Shown piece by piece: positions 60,357 to 60,593 of a DNA stretch of 60,593 nucleotides. The first letter of the stretch is position 1; every line of letters starts with the position of its first letter. Source of the stretch: JAGNXB01 sp964471595 (lineage in GTDB: Bacteria; Bacteroidota; Bacteroidia; Chitinophagales; Saprospiraceae). The stretch spans positions 1 through 60,593 of the forward strand of contig CAYYGN010000019.1 in the NCBI GenBank assembly GCA_964471595.1. The letters are read 5' to 3'. Both the position numbers and the translations under genes were made by a program. The notes under the pieces are model-generated. The model did not search any database. It saw only the letters and a list, made by a program, of their open reading frames with translations, and was not told the origin of the DNA.

Positions 60357-60593
60357 AAAAAGGGTCCCGTGCTTCAGCACAGGACCCTTGGCGCCTCAGG
60401 TATTCCGCTTGCCCTGCAAGCGGAAGAACCTACGGATTAACCCACATCGCGCTTCGACGCGATGTGCCCGATGGGCAGACGATCCGGTCCTATGGACCGG
60501 ATGTCAGGGTCGCTCTTACCGGCACAAGAGTCCTATGCAAAAAGGGTCCCGTGCTTCAGCACAGGACCCTTGGCGCCTCAGGTATTCCGCTTG
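60357..60593. repeat. 182-bp-period repeat made of four consecutive hairpins
   Basis: A first copy (60357-60538) and the first 55 bases of a second (60539-60593, cut by the window end) are identical where they overlap. The unit contains four stem-loops: A 60361-60388 (GGGTCC and GTGCT arms), B 60405-60423 (CCGCTTG/CAAGCGG), C 60443-60466 (CACATCGCG/CGCGATGTG) and D 60482-60502 (ATCCGGTCC/GGACCGGAT), separated by 16-20-base single-stranded linkers. No coding frame is convincing. On the minus strand hairpin A is followed by TTTTT and could terminate transcription. Confidence 0.85.

Noticed and set aside
28112..60593. tRNA or rRNA genes
   Set aside because: No cloverleaf-like stretch with CCA end, no rRNA signature was recognised anywhere; the hairpins at 60357-60593 do not fold into a tRNA.

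Overview
The window looks like a scaffold from a member of the phylum Bacteroidota, plausibly a Saprospirales/Chitinophagales-type draft or metagenome assembly (there is a 100-N gap). The evidence is the gene content and signals: DUF4270 and DUF4290 proteins, a ccoN-ccoO fusion with a mono-haem CcoP, a type 9 secretion sorting tail, a Porin_10-like barrel, a carboxypeptidase-regulatory TonB receptor, and many copies of the Bacteroidota promoter core TAnnTTTG just upstream of genes. Most of the window is GC-rich and densely coding. The exact genus cannot be told from the sequence.

Layout. 1-13.6 kb: minus-strand housekeeping genes (priA, a lipoprotein, a membrane protein, uvrC, a CBS protein, a small heat-shock protein), a plus-strand thioredoxin-TPR protein, then an envelope-precursor operon on the minus strand (GT5 glycogen-synthase-like protein, DUF4270, glmS, DUF4290, murA). 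13.8-21.6 kb: plus-strand panC, panD, a YbhN-like flippase, a heptose-phosphate adenylyltransferase, a Nif3-like protein, a zinc-ribbon coiled-coil protein and a terminator, then der, rfbC, rfbD and an SRPBCC protein.

21.6-27.5 kb is the accessory region. It is strikingly AT-rich at first: a complete type II restriction-modification system (controller, C5 methyltransferase, PD-(D/E)XK nuclease), then single-gene units (VOC protein, DUF4375-like protein) separated by imperfect palindromes built like integron attC sites, then a DUF1801/MmcQ pair, and an 81-bp tandem repeat interrupted by the assembly gap.

27.5-36.6 kb returns to core genes: a DHFR-like reductase, mnmG, alanine dehydrogenase, tsaE, gyrB, a biotin carrier protein and a putative porin. 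36.6-45.3 kb is a complete cbb3 cytochrome oxidase cluster on the minus strand (ccoI, ccoS, ccoNO, ccoQ, ccoP, ccoG, ccoH, a TauE/SafE-like protein). It has two matching Crp/Fnr-type palindromes (TGA-N6-TCA), each placed at the same distance from a -7 element. 45.5-60.1 kb holds manC, a T9SS cargo protein, a pirin, a DUF3365 haem lipoprotein, two rhodaneses, a KASIII-like enzyme lacking two catalytic residues next to a CoA-transferase, a probable metal-uptake locus (His/Cys-rich protein, TonB receptor, lipoprotein), a tricorn-like protease and a YCII-like protein. The window ends in a 182-bp-period repeat made of four consecutive perfect hairpins.

The strongest candidates for something under-described are the attC-like cassette array at 21.8-25.9 kb, the twin Fnr-type sites on the cbb3 locus, the multi-hairpin repeat at the right end, and the very short spacing between promoter cores and start codons, which suggests leaderless mRNAs.
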